Positions 25,452-33,778 of a stretch of DNA of 64,000 nucleotides are shown here, piece after piece. Origin of the DNA: Rhodovibrio salinarum DSM 9154 (GTDB taxonomy: Bacteria; Pseudomonadota; Alphaproteobacteria; Kiloniellales; Rhodovibrionaceae); contig NZ_KI911559.1 of NCBI RefSeq assembly GCF_000515255.1, positions 967,548 through 1,031,547 of the forward strand. The letters are read 5' to 3'. The position numbers and the translations under genes were made by a program. The stretch's first letter is position 1; each line of letters opens with the position of its first letter. The notes under the pieces were generated by a model. It worked only from the letters and a program-made list of their open reading frames with translations, ran no database searches and was not told the DNA's origin.

Positions 25452-26747
25452 CTACTCTTCGATGTCGAACTGGAAGTTCAGGCTCTTGATCACCTGTTCG
25501 TAGTTCCACAGCAGCTTGCCCTGACTCTTCGCACCCATCCAGATATAGGCGACGGCGAAGGAGTAGGCATCCTGCTCCGGCAGGTCGGATAGGCGGGTGC
25601 CCACCTTGACCTGTGGCGCGATATAGGTGCCAGGCACTTTCGCCTGCGCGGCCTCGAGCTGCTGCTTGTCCGGCACGCCCGTCACGGTCGCGTCGGTGAA
25701 GAATACGCGATAGAAGAACTTGCCCGCCACTTTATGCTCGCCCTGACGGTGCGGCATATCCGGCCGGCGGCCGAGCGCCAGGTCGACCGTCACCTGCTGG
25801 TGACTGATGCCGTCGACCTTCTCGAACAGGTCGCAGTGCGATTGCGAGATCCGGGTGTTGATCTCGAGCAGCCAGACCTGATCCGACACCTCGTCCCAGA
25901 AATACTCGATGTTGAACGCGCTGTTGTTGAAGCCGACGTGGCTCATGATCGTGCGCGTCAGCTCGGCCATCTTGTCCTGCACGCGCGCGGGCAGGTTGGA
26001 GGGATAGAGGTAATAGAAGAAGCTCAGCACCTGCGGGTAGCGGATCGAGTCCACCACGCCGTAGGGCACCACTTCGCCCTCGTAGACGTAGCCTTCCACG
26101 GTGCACTGCCGGCCGCCGATGATCTGCTCGGCCATGCAGTAGCGCCCGTCGACCTCGCGGATTTCGTCGGGCAGGTCGGCCTGTTCCAGGACGTAGTTGA
26201 ACGGCGTGGAGATCGTGCCAATGTCCGCGCGCAGCTTCTGGACGGCGTGATCGAAGTCCTCCGGGTTGTCGATCCGGAAGCCGAGTCGCGAGCCCGAGGA
26301 CTTGATCGGCTTGACGAAGAACGGGAACGCCAGCCCGGCCTCGCCGATCTTCGACAGCGCGCCATCGTCGAACGGATCGAAGGCGGTGAAGTTCGGGATG
26401 TGGTCCGGGATCACCTCGTTCTGGACCGAGCGGCTCCAGAACTTGTGCTCGCACTTCAGCAGGCTTTCCAGCGAGGTCGTCCGGGTGCCGAACTTGTTGC
26501 ACAGGATCGGCAGCATGGTGGAAACAGGAAAGTCCATGTAGCCGGCGATCGCGTCGATCGTGCCGTCGAAGGCGTTCAGTTGCGCCTCCGCCTCCTGCAG
26601 CATGGCGGGGATGTCGAACTCTTCGGTCTCGTAGACCTTGGCGGGGTCGATCAGGCCGTGGAACGTGATGTCTTCCGCGCCGCGCAGCCGCTTCAGCCTC
26701 TGATGGTGAAAATCGTTCAGACCGATGATGAAAACGTTCTTCGTCAG
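25452..26747 (-). CDS. ATP-grasp ligase (biotin-carboxylase-like), probable non-ATG start
   Basis: The frame is open from the stop at 26766-26768, but its first ATG (26603) cuts off a conserved-looking N-terminus. The upstream in-frame sequence reads LTKNVFIIGLNDFHHQRLKR, a typical pre-ATP-grasp Rossmann opening, so I place the start at the CTG at 26747 (431 aa). The ATP-grasp core is visible: FPFFVKPIKSSGSRLGFRID, LEQADLPDEIREVDGRYCMA then EQIIGGRQCTVEGYVYEG, and the metal-binding LLEINTRISQSHCDLFEKVD. It joins a carboxylate to an amine or thiol through an acyl phosphate; partner and product are unknown. It lies between napC and the CocE hydrolase on the same strand. The start is uncertain. 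Confidence 0.78.
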   Translation of the reverse strand: MTKNVFIIGLNDFHHQRLKRLRGAEDITFHGLIDPAKVYETEEFDIPAMLQEAEAQLNAFDGTIDAIAGYMDFPVSTMLPILCNKFGTRTTSLESLLKCEHKFWSRSVQNEVIPDHIPNFTAFDPFDDGALSKIGEAGLAFPFFVKPIKSSGSRLGFRIDNPEDFDHAVQKLRADIGTISTPFNYVLEQADLPDEIREVDGRYCMAEQIIGGRQCTVEGYVYEGEVVPYGVVDSIRYPQVLSFFYYLYPSNLPARVQDKMAELTRTIMSHVGFNNSAFNIEYFWDEVSDQVWLLEINTRISQSHCDLFEKVDGISHQQVTVDLALGRRPDMPHRQGEHKVAGKFFYRVFFTDATVTGVPDKQQLEAAQAKVPGTYIAPQVKVGTRLSDLPEQDAYSFAVAYIWMGAKSQGKLLWNYEQVIKSLNFQFDIEE

Positions 26748-26934
26748 GGGTTCTGTCGGGGCGGATTATCGGCCCCGCCTCCTTAGCATCGTGGAACAGT
26801 TTGCAGGGGTCCGACAGCGGGTCGCCTGGCGGACACCAGCGACACTATATCGCATTCCTGGCGATCTGTCGGTATTTTCACCGTCTTAGAGGGTAAATGC
26901 TGCAGGGCTGAGCTGCGATTTTTTCGTGAGAGAA

Positions 26935-26976
26935 CCCACATGCGGGCGCCGGCACAGGTTGGCGTCCGCATGTGGG
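26935..26976. terminator. Hairpin just downstream of napC
   Basis: CCCACATGCGGGCGCC (26935-26950) pairs with GGCGTCCGCATGTGGG (26961-26976) with one G-T wobble, 7 bp after the napC stop. There is no U-tract on the minus strand, so termination, RNA stabilisation or partial read-through into the ATP-grasp gene are all possible. Confidence 0.6.
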
Positions 26977-26982
26977 GATCGG

Positions 26983-27621
26983 TTACAGGCCGCTCGACCC
27001 GCGCAACTCCGGAGCGACCTTCCAACCCGGCTCGACGTCAGACATGTCGGGCAGTTGGTGGGCGATGCCCTTGTGGCAGTCGATGCAGGTCTTGTCGCCG
27101 TTGAACAGGTAATCCTGGTGGATGCGTTGAGCCCGGGCGTTCTGCGCCACTAGGTCCATGTTCTTGGGCTTGTGGCAGTTCTTGCATTCCTGGCTGTTGT
27201 TGGCCTTCAGCCGTGACCACTCGTGCTTGGCCATCTCCAGCCGGTGCTCCTGGAAGTCCTGCTTGGTCTCCAGCGTGCCAAAGATGTGGCCCCAGACCTC
27301 TTTCGAGGCCTGCATTTTGCGGGCGATCTTGTCGGTCCAGTCATGGGGCACGTGGCAATCCGGACAGGTTGCGCGCACGCCGGTGCGGTTGGAGAAGTGC
27401 ACCGTCTGCTGCAGTTCCTGGTACACGTTGTCCTGCATTTCATGGCAGGAGATGCAGAATTTCTCGGTATTGGTCGCTTCCAGGGCGGTGTTGAAGCCGC
27501 CCCAGAAGACCACGCCGAAGATGAAGCCGCCCAGCACCAGCGCACCCAGCGGCAGATAGCCGGACGGCCGGCTGGCGATTCGCCAGACGTCGCCCAGCAG
27601 CAGTTTGAGCCGCCGCACCAT
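26983..27621 (-). CDS. napC: NapC, membrane tetraheme quinol dehydrogenase of periplasmic nitrate reductase
   Basis: The 212-residue NapC/NirT protein takes electrons from quinol and passes them to NapB/NapA. One N-terminal membrane anchor ([20 protein letters not shown], about 24-43) is followed by a periplasmic domain with four c-type heme motifs: FCISCHE, TCPDCHV, ECKNCHK and TCIDCHK. The NapC-type segment [20 protein letters not shown] is present. The start lies 3 bp after the napB stop. It is the last gene of napEFDABC; napG and napH are absent from the operon, so quinol oxidation runs through NapC. Confidence 0.97.
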   Translation of the reverse strand: MVRRLKLLLGDVWRIASRPSGYLPLGALVLGGFIFGVVFWGGFNTALEATNTEKFCISCHEMQDNVYQELQQTVHFSNRTGVRATCPDCHVPHDWTDKIARKMQASKEVWGHIFGTLETKQDFQEHRLEMAKHEWSRLKANNSQECKNCHKPKNMDLVAQNARAQRIHQDYLFNGDKTCIDCHKGIAHQLPDMSDVEPGWKVAPELRGSSGL

Positions 27622-27624
27622 GGC

Positions 27625-28107
27625 CTAGTCGGCCTCCTGACCGCCGTTTTCGTTCGCGTTTGTGCCGGTCAGTTGGCTCATGTCGGTGAACATGCTGGGC
27701 ACCAGCGGTCGCGCGTCGGTCTGGGGCACGTGGCACTGAGTGCAAAAGTACCGCTGGCGCGAGACATCGGCCAGCATCTGGCCGTTGCGGTCCTGGTAGT
27801 GCGTGACCGAAATCATCGGCGCGCCGGACTGCGCGGTGTAGGTGCGCTTGTGGCAGGTCAGGCACTTATTGAAGTTGACCGACAGCTCGTAGCCGTCGAT
27901 GTCGTGCGGGATGGTCGGGGGTTGTTCAGGATAGGCGCGCATCCGCCGCGGCTGGTCGGTCTCCGGGCGGGCCAGTTGCGGGGCTGGCACGCTCGCTGTG
28001 AAGTCGTCCGGTCCGGTCAGGCGCGGCTGGTCGGTCAGGGTTTGGGCGCCTGCGGCGCCGCCCACGATCAGGAGCGGCAGCGCGAGCGCGAGGCGAATCC
28101 GGCGCAT
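27625..28107 (-). CDS. napB: NapB, diheme cytochrome subunit of periplasmic nitrate reductase
   Basis: The 160-residue precursor has a Sec signal peptide (MRRIRLALALPLLIVGGAAG then AQ) and two CxxCH motifs (NKCLTCHKRT and YFCTQCHVPQ). The NapB landmarks RRMRAYPEQPPTIPHDIDGY and MISVTHYQDRNG, plus the terminal PLVPSMFTDMSQLTG, are present. It forms the periplasmic complex with NapA and receives electrons from NapC. The ATG at 28107 sits 11 bp after the napA stop behind GGAGAG; an upstream in-frame stretch overlaps napA and is not needed. Confidence 0.97.
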   Translation of the reverse strand: MRRIRLALALPLLIVGGAAGAQTLTDQPRLTGPDDFTASVPAPQLARPETDQPRRMRAYPEQPPTIPHDIDGYELSVNFNKCLTCHKRTYTAQSGAPMISVTHYQDRNGQMLADVSRQRYFCTQCHVPQTDARPLVPSMFTDMSQLTGTNANENGGQEAD

Positions 28108-28118
28108 AGCAGCTCTCC

Positions 28119-30629
28119 TCAGGCCTGGGTGATCTTGACGGCGCACTTCTTGAAATCGGTCTGCTTGGAGATCGGGTCGGTGGCGTCCAGCGTGCACTGG
28201 TTGATCAGCATGCTGGCGTCAAACCAAGGCACGAACACCACGCCGCGCGGCGGACGGTTACGTCCCTTGGTTTCAACGCGGGTCCGGATCGCCCCGCGGC
28301 GCGAGGCAATCTCCACCTCCGAGCCGCGGCGCAGGTTGCGCTGGATGGCATCCTGCGGGTGCATGTAGACGCGCGCCCCCGGGAACGCCTTGTAGAGTTC
28401 CGGCACCCGCATGGTCATCGAGCCGGAGTGCCAGTGCTCCAGCACGCGCCCGGTGACCAGCCAGAGATCGTACTGCGCGTCCGGGCTTTCGGCCGGCTGC
28501 TCGTAGGGCAGGGCCATGATCCGCGCCTTGCCGTCGGAATGGCCATAGAACTGGATCTTGCTCTCGCCTTCCGACTGAGCTTTTGCCGCATAGGGGTCGT
28601 AGTCGGCGTTATAGCGCCAGCGCGTCTCCTCGCCATTCACCACCGGCCAGCGCAGCCCGCGTTCCTCGTGGTAGCGCTCGAACGGCGCCAGGTCGTGCGC
28701 CTTGCCCAGGCCGAACTGGCGGTATTCCTCGAACAGGCCTTTCTGGACGTAGAAGCCGAAGTGTTCGGATTCGTGGTTGGCGTAGTCGTCCGCCGTCTCT
28801 GACAGCGGATAGGCGTCGACGTTGCCGTTGCGATAGAGCACGTCGAACAGCGTCTTGCCTTTGTAGTCGGGGTTGGCGTCCAGAATTTCCTTGGGCCAGA
28901 CTTCGTCGGTCGTGAAACGCTTGGCGAACTCCATCAGCTGCCAGACGTCCGAGCGCGCCTCGCCCGGCGCGTCGACCAGCTGGTGCCAGAACTGAGTACG
29001 CCGCTCGGCGTTGCCGTAGGCGCCCTCTTTCTCCACCCACATGGCCGTGGGCAGGATCAGGTCGGCCGCCTTCGCCGTGACAGTGGGATAGGCATCCGAG
29101 ACGACGATGAAGTTGTCCGGGTTGCGGTAGCCCGGGTAGGTCTCGTTGGTCGTGTTCGGAGCAGCCTGCAGGTTGTTGTTCACCTGAATCCAATAGGCGT
29201 TGATCTCTCCGTCGTGGAGCATCCGGTCCTGCTTGACCGCGTGCGCGCCGACCCAGCCAGGCACCGTGCCTTCGGGCAGTTTCCAGATCTTTTCCGCCGT
29301 TTTCCGGTGCTCGGGGTTTTTGACAACCATGTCGGCCGGCAGGCGGTGGGCGAAGGTGCCGACTTCGCGCGCGGTGCCGCAGGCCGACGGCTGACCGGTG
29401 AGCGAGAAGGGGCTGTTGCCCGGCGTGGCGATCTTGCCGGTGAGCAGGTGCAGATTATAGACGAGATGGTTCACCCAGACCCCGCGGGTGTGCTGGTTGA
29501 AGCCCATCGTCCACAGGCTCATCACCTTGGTATCCGGGTCGGCGTACAGCTTGGCCAGGCTGATCAACTGGTCCTGGCTGACGCCGGACAGTTCGCTCGC
29601 CCGCTCGACCGTGTAGTCGGCGACGAACTCCTTGAATTCCTCGAAGCTCGCCGTGCGCATGCCCCCTGGATCGTCGGCGTTCTGGGCTTGCTGCTGCAGC
29701 GGGTGTTCCGGACGCAGGCCGTAGCCGATGTCGGTGTTGCCGACATAGAAGCCACCGTGCTTCTGAACGAAGTCGTGATCCACCGCGTCGTTCTGGATCA
29801 GGTAGTTCGCGATGAAGTTCGCGATCGCGAGATCCGTCTGCGGCTCGAAGGTGATCGGGATGTCCGCCAGATCGGAGCTGCGGTGGGTGAAGGTGGTGAG
29901 CACCGCCACCCGCACGTGGGGGTAGGACAGCCGCCGGTCCGACAGGCGGGTCCACAGTACCGGGTGCATCTCCGCCATGTTGGAGCCCCAGAGCACGAAG
30001 GCGTCGGCGTGCTCGAAGTCGTCGTAGCAGCCCATCGGCTCGTCGATGCCGAAGGTGCGAATGAAGGCCGCCACGGCGGAAGCCATGCAGTGCCGGGCGT
30101 TGGGATCGATGTTGTTGGAGCGGAAGCCGGCCTTCATCAACTTGGAGGCGGCGTAACCCTCCCAGACGGTCCACTGCCCAGAGCCGAACATGCCCAGGCC
30201 CTCGGGCCCCTTGGCCTGCAGCGTCTTCTTCCACTGCTTGGCCATCTCGTCGAACGCACGCTCCCAGGACACCTCCTGGAACTCGCCATCCTTGGCGAAC
30301 GCGTCGCCGCGCATGCGCATCAGCGGTTTGGTCAGGCGGTCCTGGCCGTACATGATCTTGGACAGAAAGTAGCCCTTCACGCAGTTCAGGCCGCGGTTGA
30401 CCGGCGATTCATGGTCGCCGTGGGTGGCCACGACCTTGCCCTGCTTGGTGCCAACCATGACCGAGCAGCCAGTGCCGCAGAAGCGGCACGCGGCCTTCGA
30501 CCACTTGATATTGACGGCTTCTTTGCCGCCGGGGATCGGCTGGGCGTGGGCGGGCAGGCTGATGCCGGCCACCGCGGCGGCGCCGGCAGCGGCCTTGGCC
30601 TTCAAGGCTTCGCGTCGGGTGACGGTCAT
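28119..30629 (-). CDS. napA: NapA, periplasmic nitrate reductase catalytic subunit
   Basis: The 836-residue bis-MGD enzyme reduces nitrate to nitrite. The Tat signal [20 protein letters not shown] (twin Arg5-Arg6) ends before QPIPGG. The [4Fe-4S] ligands are Cys48, Cys51, Cys55 and Cys83 (CRFCGTGC and NCVKG). The molybdenum ligand is Cys181 in NARHCMASA. Cofactor segments include [20 protein letters not shown] and [19 protein letters not shown]. Codon 1 at 30629 follows GGAGGGAGCC. The Moco genes at 12676-15237 and NapD and NapF here support its maturation. Tat export after cofactor loading is expected. Confidence 0.98.
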   Translation of the reverse strand: MTVTRREALKAKAAAGAAAVAGISLPAHAQPIPGGKEAVNIKWSKAACRFCGTGCSVMVGTKQGKVVATHGDHESPVNRGLNCVKGYFLSKIMYGQDRLTKPLMRMRGDAFAKDGEFQEVSWERAFDEMAKQWKKTLQAKGPEGLGMFGSGQWTVWEGYAASKLMKAGFRSNNIDPNARHCMASAVAAFIRTFGIDEPMGCYDDFEHADAFVLWGSNMAEMHPVLWTRLSDRRLSYPHVRVAVLTTFTHRSSDLADIPITFEPQTDLAIANFIANYLIQNDAVDHDFVQKHGGFYVGNTDIGYGLRPEHPLQQQAQNADDPGGMRTASFEEFKEFVADYTVERASELSGVSQDQLISLAKLYADPDTKVMSLWTMGFNQHTRGVWVNHLVYNLHLLTGKIATPGNSPFSLTGQPSACGTAREVGTFAHRLPADMVVKNPEHRKTAEKIWKLPEGTVPGWVGAHAVKQDRMLHDGEINAYWIQVNNNLQAAPNTTNETYPGYRNPDNFIVVSDAYPTVTAKAADLILPTAMWVEKEGAYGNAERRTQFWHQLVDAPGEARSDVWQLMEFAKRFTTDEVWPKEILDANPDYKGKTLFDVLYRNGNVDAYPLSETADDYANHESEHFGFYVQKGLFEEYRQFGLGKAHDLAPFERYHEERGLRWPVVNGEETRWRYNADYDPYAAKAQSEGESKIQFYGHSDGKARIMALPYEQPAESPDAQYDLWLVTGRVLEHWHSGSMTMRVPELYKAFPGARVYMHPQDAIQRNLRRGSEVEIASRRGAIRTRVETKGRNRPPRGVVFVPWFDASMLINQCTLDATDPISKQTDFKKCAVKITQA

Positions 30630-30726
30630 GGGCTCCCTCCGTGCACAGAGTATCCGGCATCCAGCCGCCCGAGGGCTGACCCGATCGGCTGGATGGCGTT
30701 TCTTGTTGTCGTTGTTGGGCTGTGGT

Positions 30727-31065
30727 TCAGCCGGTTTTTTGGTCTTGCGGATTTGCTTCGGCGAGCGCCGCGTCGTCGCGGAAATGGGAGACGATCGCGG
30801 CGGAGTAGACATGGTCGTAGAGCGAGATGCGGTTCACCATATCGGCGAGCGCGTGCTCGTCCGCGGCTTCCAGGACGACCACCAGGCGGCCGCCCTCACG
30901 CGCCGCGACCTCGGCACCGGCCAGGGTGTCGATCCAGCCGGCAACAGCTTCGGCGCGCTCCTCGACGGCGTTCACGACGATGCCGGAAACGTGTGCCTGC
31001 GCGTCATCGGCCGCGCCCTTACCGACGGTCGGCGGATCGTGTGGGGTCTGGACGGTGCGTGGCAT
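30727..31065 (-). CDS. napD: NapD, NapA signal-peptide chaperone
   Basis: The 112-residue cytoplasmic protein binds the Tat signal of NapA and holds back export until the cofactor is inserted. The ferredoxin-like NapD core is ISGIVV-like [20 protein letters not shown], then [20 protein letters not shown] and [16 protein letters not shown]. It has about 25 extra N-terminal residues rich in Pro, Thr and Asp, and a short C-terminal tail. napA starts 97 bp downstream; napF ends 9 bp upstream. Confidence 0.92.
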   Translation of the reverse strand: MPRTVQTPHDPPTVGKGAADDAQAHVSGIVVNAVEERAEAVAGWIDTLAGAEVAAREGGRLVVVLEAADEHALADMVNRISLYDHVYSAAIVSHFRDDAALAEANPQDQKTG

Positions 31066-31074
31066 CTCGGAACC

Positions 31075-31641
31075 TCAGTTCGCCTGGTGTCTTGAATGGT
31101 GGACGATCTTGATGACCTGGGCCGGGCAGGCGGCGACACAGGCGCCGCAGCCGGTGCAACTGTCGGGGTTGAGCCAGGGGACCGGCGGACCGCTCTCTTC
31201 GGGCGCGAAAGGGATGGCATCGTAGTCGCAGACGTCGCCGCAGGTTTGGCAGACGATCCCGTTGGTTGCCAGGCAACCCGATCCAATGCGGGCGACCCAG
31301 TCCCACGGGCTGTGGGTGTCGGGGGCCTCGAACGCGGGCTCCGGGCAAGCGTCGACGCACGCCTGACAGAAGGTGCATTCCCCGCTGCCCTGGGTGACGT
31401 CGACCTCTGGAAAGCCGCCGTCGCCCTTGACCAGGATCCCCTCGGGACAGGCCTCGAGGCAGGCGCCGCAACGTGTGCAGGCATCTTCGAACGTTGCGCT
31501 TGCCCACGGTGGTCGCCAGGGGTCGGCGGCCGTATCGCGGGTGCGCTTGATGTCGCTCTGATCACGGGCTTCCACGAGCCCGGCCAGCGGGCGGCGTAGA
31601 AAGGCACGCCGGCTGCGGTCGATCCGGTTGTCCCCAGGCAT
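31075..31641 (-). CDS. napF: NapF, ferredoxin-type protein
   Basis: The 188-residue iron-sulfur protein carries cysteine clusters typical of NapF: CTRCGACLEACP, CTFCQACVDACP, CLATNGIVCQTCGDVC and CTGCGACVAACP, giving four [4Fe-4S] sites at most. The N-terminus has a twin-arginine-like RSRRAFLRRPLAGL but no real signal hydrophobic core, so it stays cytoplasmic. In E. coli NapF interacts with NapA and supports its iron-sulfur assembly. The ATG at 31641 follows GGGAGGGACC. It lies between napE and napD in the operon. Confidence 0.95.
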   Translation of the reverse strand: MPGDNRIDRSRRAFLRRPLAGLVEARDQSDIKRTRDTAADPWRPPWASATFEDACTRCGACLEACPEGILVKGDGGFPEVDVTQGSGECTFCQACVDACPEPAFEAPDTHSPWDWVARIGSGCLATNGIVCQTCGDVCDYDAIPFAPEESGPPVPWLNPDSCTGCGACVAACPAQVIKIVHHSRHQAN

Positions 31642-31662
31642 GTGGGTGGTCCCTCCCGGGCC

Positions 31663-31890
31663 CTAGACGCCTGGCGGCCCCGGTGGGCCGGTTAGAAGCT
31701 GATACATCCAGACTAGGAAACCATAGCCGCCCACGACGCCGACGGCGACGAACGGCCAGATCAAAACGGCGAGCAGCGCGAACACGAACTGCTCCCCCCG
31801 CTTACCCTGCAGGAAACGAGTTCGGATCGGGGTGGTCCCGGCGGCCTCATAGCTGGCAGCAGCGGCTGTTCGGTTGTCGCGCGCGGCCAT
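31663..31890 (-). CDS. napE: NapE, small membrane component of the nap operon
   Basis: The 75-residue protein has the NapE pattern: a basic cytoplasmic N-terminus, then KRGEQFVFALLAVLIWPFVA and VGVVGGYGFLVWMYQLLTGP, forming one membrane helix, and a Pro/Gly end. Its function is unknown; it is present in napEFDABC-type operons of alphaproteobacteria such as Paracoccus. As first gene here it sits about 100 bp downstream of a FNR-like site and sets the 5' end of the operon. Confidence 0.9.
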   Translation of the reverse strand: MAARDNRTAAAASYEAAGTTPIRTRFLQGKRGEQFVFALLAVLIWPFVAVGVVGGYGFLVWMYQLLTGPPGPPGV

Positions 31891-31990
31891 GGCGTGCCTC
31901 CCAGTCCGATCGGGGGTGTGTCTGGGCTGGACCCTTACGCATGTGTCGTTGCGTTTTCGACAGCTTGTTTCTTAAAGAAAGCCTGCCCGA

Positions 31991-32004
31991 TCGATGTGGA
32001 TCAT
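31991..32004 (-). promoter_or_regulatory. FNR/Anr-like site upstream of napE
   Basis: On the minus strand the sequence is ATGAT-CCAC-ATCGA, which matches eight of ten positions of TTGAT-N4-ATCAA. Its centre is about 108 bp before the napE start. The surrounding stretch (about 31960-32130) is markedly AT-rich, as expected for a promoter. Oxygen-responsive control of nap is common in alphaproteobacteria. Confidence 0.5.
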
Positions 32005-32161
32005 AAAAGGGATAATCGAAGAAAAATTGGTGTCACTTCATTTGCGGACGTTAACTGTTAGTCGGAGCGTTTCTCTTTCAATCAACCGAGATGTATAGAT
32101 TTTTAGGTTTAAATGTTTATGTATCGTCGGTGCTTTTTGCGCTGCGACATGCTGGTCAATC

Positions 32162-33778
32162 TCAGGTATCGGACTCAGGCGGGACCAGCGGCAGGTGGAT
32201 GGTCACCGTCGTGCCCTCGTTGGGTGTGCTGTCCAGTACCAGACGGCCGCCGTGGGCCTGCGCCAACTGCGCGGTCAGGGGCAGGCCGATGCCCAGCCCT
32301 TCGGCACTGCGGGCAAGGGATCCGTCAACCTGCTTGAAGGGCTTCAGCACCTCTTGTTGCTGGTCTTGGGCGATGCCCACCCCGGTGTCGGCGACCCAGA
32401 TCGCGATCTCCCCACCGTCCTGCTGGGCGCCGAGCGTGATGCGGCCACCGGATTCGGTGAACTTCACCGCGTTGGTCAGCAGGTTGACCAGCATCTGCCG
32501 GACTTTTTGCGGGTCGGCGACCAGTTCGGGCAGATCGTCCGGTGTCGTCACCTCGAGGTCGATGCCTTCGCGGGCGGCCTTCTCGCGGACAAACGCCGCG
32601 CAGGTGTCGAGCAGCCGCGGCACGTCGATCCCGTCCGGGTTTAGCCGCAGCTCGTCGAGTTCCAGCTTCACCACGTCGATGATGTCGTTGATCACGCCCA
32701 GCAGATGCTTTGAGGAGGTGAGCACGTCGTCGACGTAGGCGTCGTAGCGCTCGTCCCCCAGCGGGCCGAACAACTCCTGGTCCATCATCTCGGAAAAGCC
32801 GATCACGGCGTTGAGCGGCGTGCGCAGCTCGTGTCCGACCATGGCGAGGAACTGGTTCTTCGCCTTGTCCGCGGCTTGGACGCGTTCCAACGCTTCGTTC
32901 AGCTCGCTGTTCTTGTCGCGCAGTTTGCTCAGGGCACTTTCCAGTTCGCCGCGGTAGTTGCGTGCCCGCCGGTCGGCTGCGACTTCCTGTGTGACGTCGC
33001 GCGCCGACCCGCGGAAGCCCGCGAACCTTCCGTTCTCCTCGTCGAACTTCGGGATCCCGGAGATCTCGAACAGCCGCTCGTCGTCGCTATCCGGAGCGAT
33101 CACGTAGAGGACGTTTTCGAACGGCGCCCGTCGGTGCGCTGTCAGCGGGCGCTGCTTGGGCACCTTCGGGTTGGCCGTCACCCGGCCCAGATCGAAGAAC
33201 TTCCAGCCGATCACCTTGCCTGGATCGAACCCGAGCACCCCCTGGTCGCGAGTGCTGGAGGCGGTGAAGGTCCAGTTGCCATCGACCTCCCAGACCCAGT
33301 CGGAGACGGTCGAAAGGATTTCCTCGAATCGGCTGCGCAGGGCGCGTACCTCGGCGATCGCCTCGCGGGTGCGGGTGACCTCCGTGAAGGTGCCGATCAA
33401 GGCGCGCACGCCGCCGTCCGGATCGGGGACGGTGCGGTGCAGGCCTTCGAAGGTGCGTGTCTGCTCGGGCGTATTGCCGGATAGCCGCTCTGTCTGGCGC
33501 ACGGTGGTGTCCGACCGGACAATCCGGCGAACCAACGCGCGCGGCAGCCGGTCGCCGTCATCCAGCAGCGTGGCGGCTAGCTGCGCCTTGAACGCCGCGT
33601 TGGCGTAGATGATCCGGCCATCGGGGGCGGCGATATAGAGCGGGGCGGCCATCTCCAGCAGCAGCGGCCAGGCGGCTTCGAGGGCCTCCGCATCGCTGGT
33701 CGGCGTACCGCCGTGCTGTCCATCTGGTGCCATAACGGGGTGCCGGCTGGCTGGATGGCTATTGGACAGCTTGCTCAT
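32162..33778 (-). CDS. PAS-domain sensor histidine kinase
   Basis: The 538-residue cytoplasmic kinase has a first PAS (about 35-135, LYIAAPDGRIIYANAAFKAQ), a second PAS (about 150-275, SDWVWEVDGNWTFTASSTRD, with FAGFRGSARDVTQE as PAC), a coiled coil (LESALSKLRDKNSELNEALE), HisKA with His316 in FLAMVGHELRTPLNAVIGFS and a HATPase end (NLLTNAVKFTE, VADTGVGIAQ, SAEGLGIGLPLTAQLA). The catalytic G2 box GLGIGLPL is intact. Its start overlaps the end of the preceding degenerate EAL gene by 20 bp, indicating coupled translation. It sits beside nap but on its own strand direction, ending 270 bp before napE. A nitrate or redox role is possible but not shown. Confidence 0.9.
   Translation of the reverse strand: MSKLSNSHPASRHPVMAPDGQHGGTPTSDAEALEAAWPLLLEMAAPLYIAAPDGRIIYANAAFKAQLAATLLDDGDRLPRALVRRIVRSDTTVRQTERLSGNTPEQTRTFEGLHRTVPDPDGGVRALIGTFTEVTRTREAIAEVRALRSRFEEILSTVSDWVWEVDGNWTFTASSTRDQGVLGFDPGKVIGWKFFDLGRVTANPKVPKQRPLTAHRRAPFENVLYVIAPDSDDERLFEISGIPKFDEENGRFAGFRGSARDVTQEVAADRRARNYRGELESALSKLRDKNSELNEALERVQAADKAKNQFLAMVGHELRTPLNAVIGFSEMMDQELFGPLGDERYDAYVDDVLTSSKHLLGVINDIIDVVKLELDELRLNPDGIDVPRLLDTCAAFVREKAAREGIDLEVTTPDDLPELVADPQKVRQMLVNLLTNAVKFTESGGRITLGAQQDGGEIAIWVADTGVGIAQDQQQEVLKPFKQVDGSLARSAEGLGIGLPLTAQLAQAHGGRLVLDSTPNEGTTVTIHLPLVPPESDT

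Noticed and set aside
28983-31112. A 709-codon plus-strand frame antisense to napA and napD
   Set aside because: Same GC-driven shadow effect; napA on the other strand is certain.
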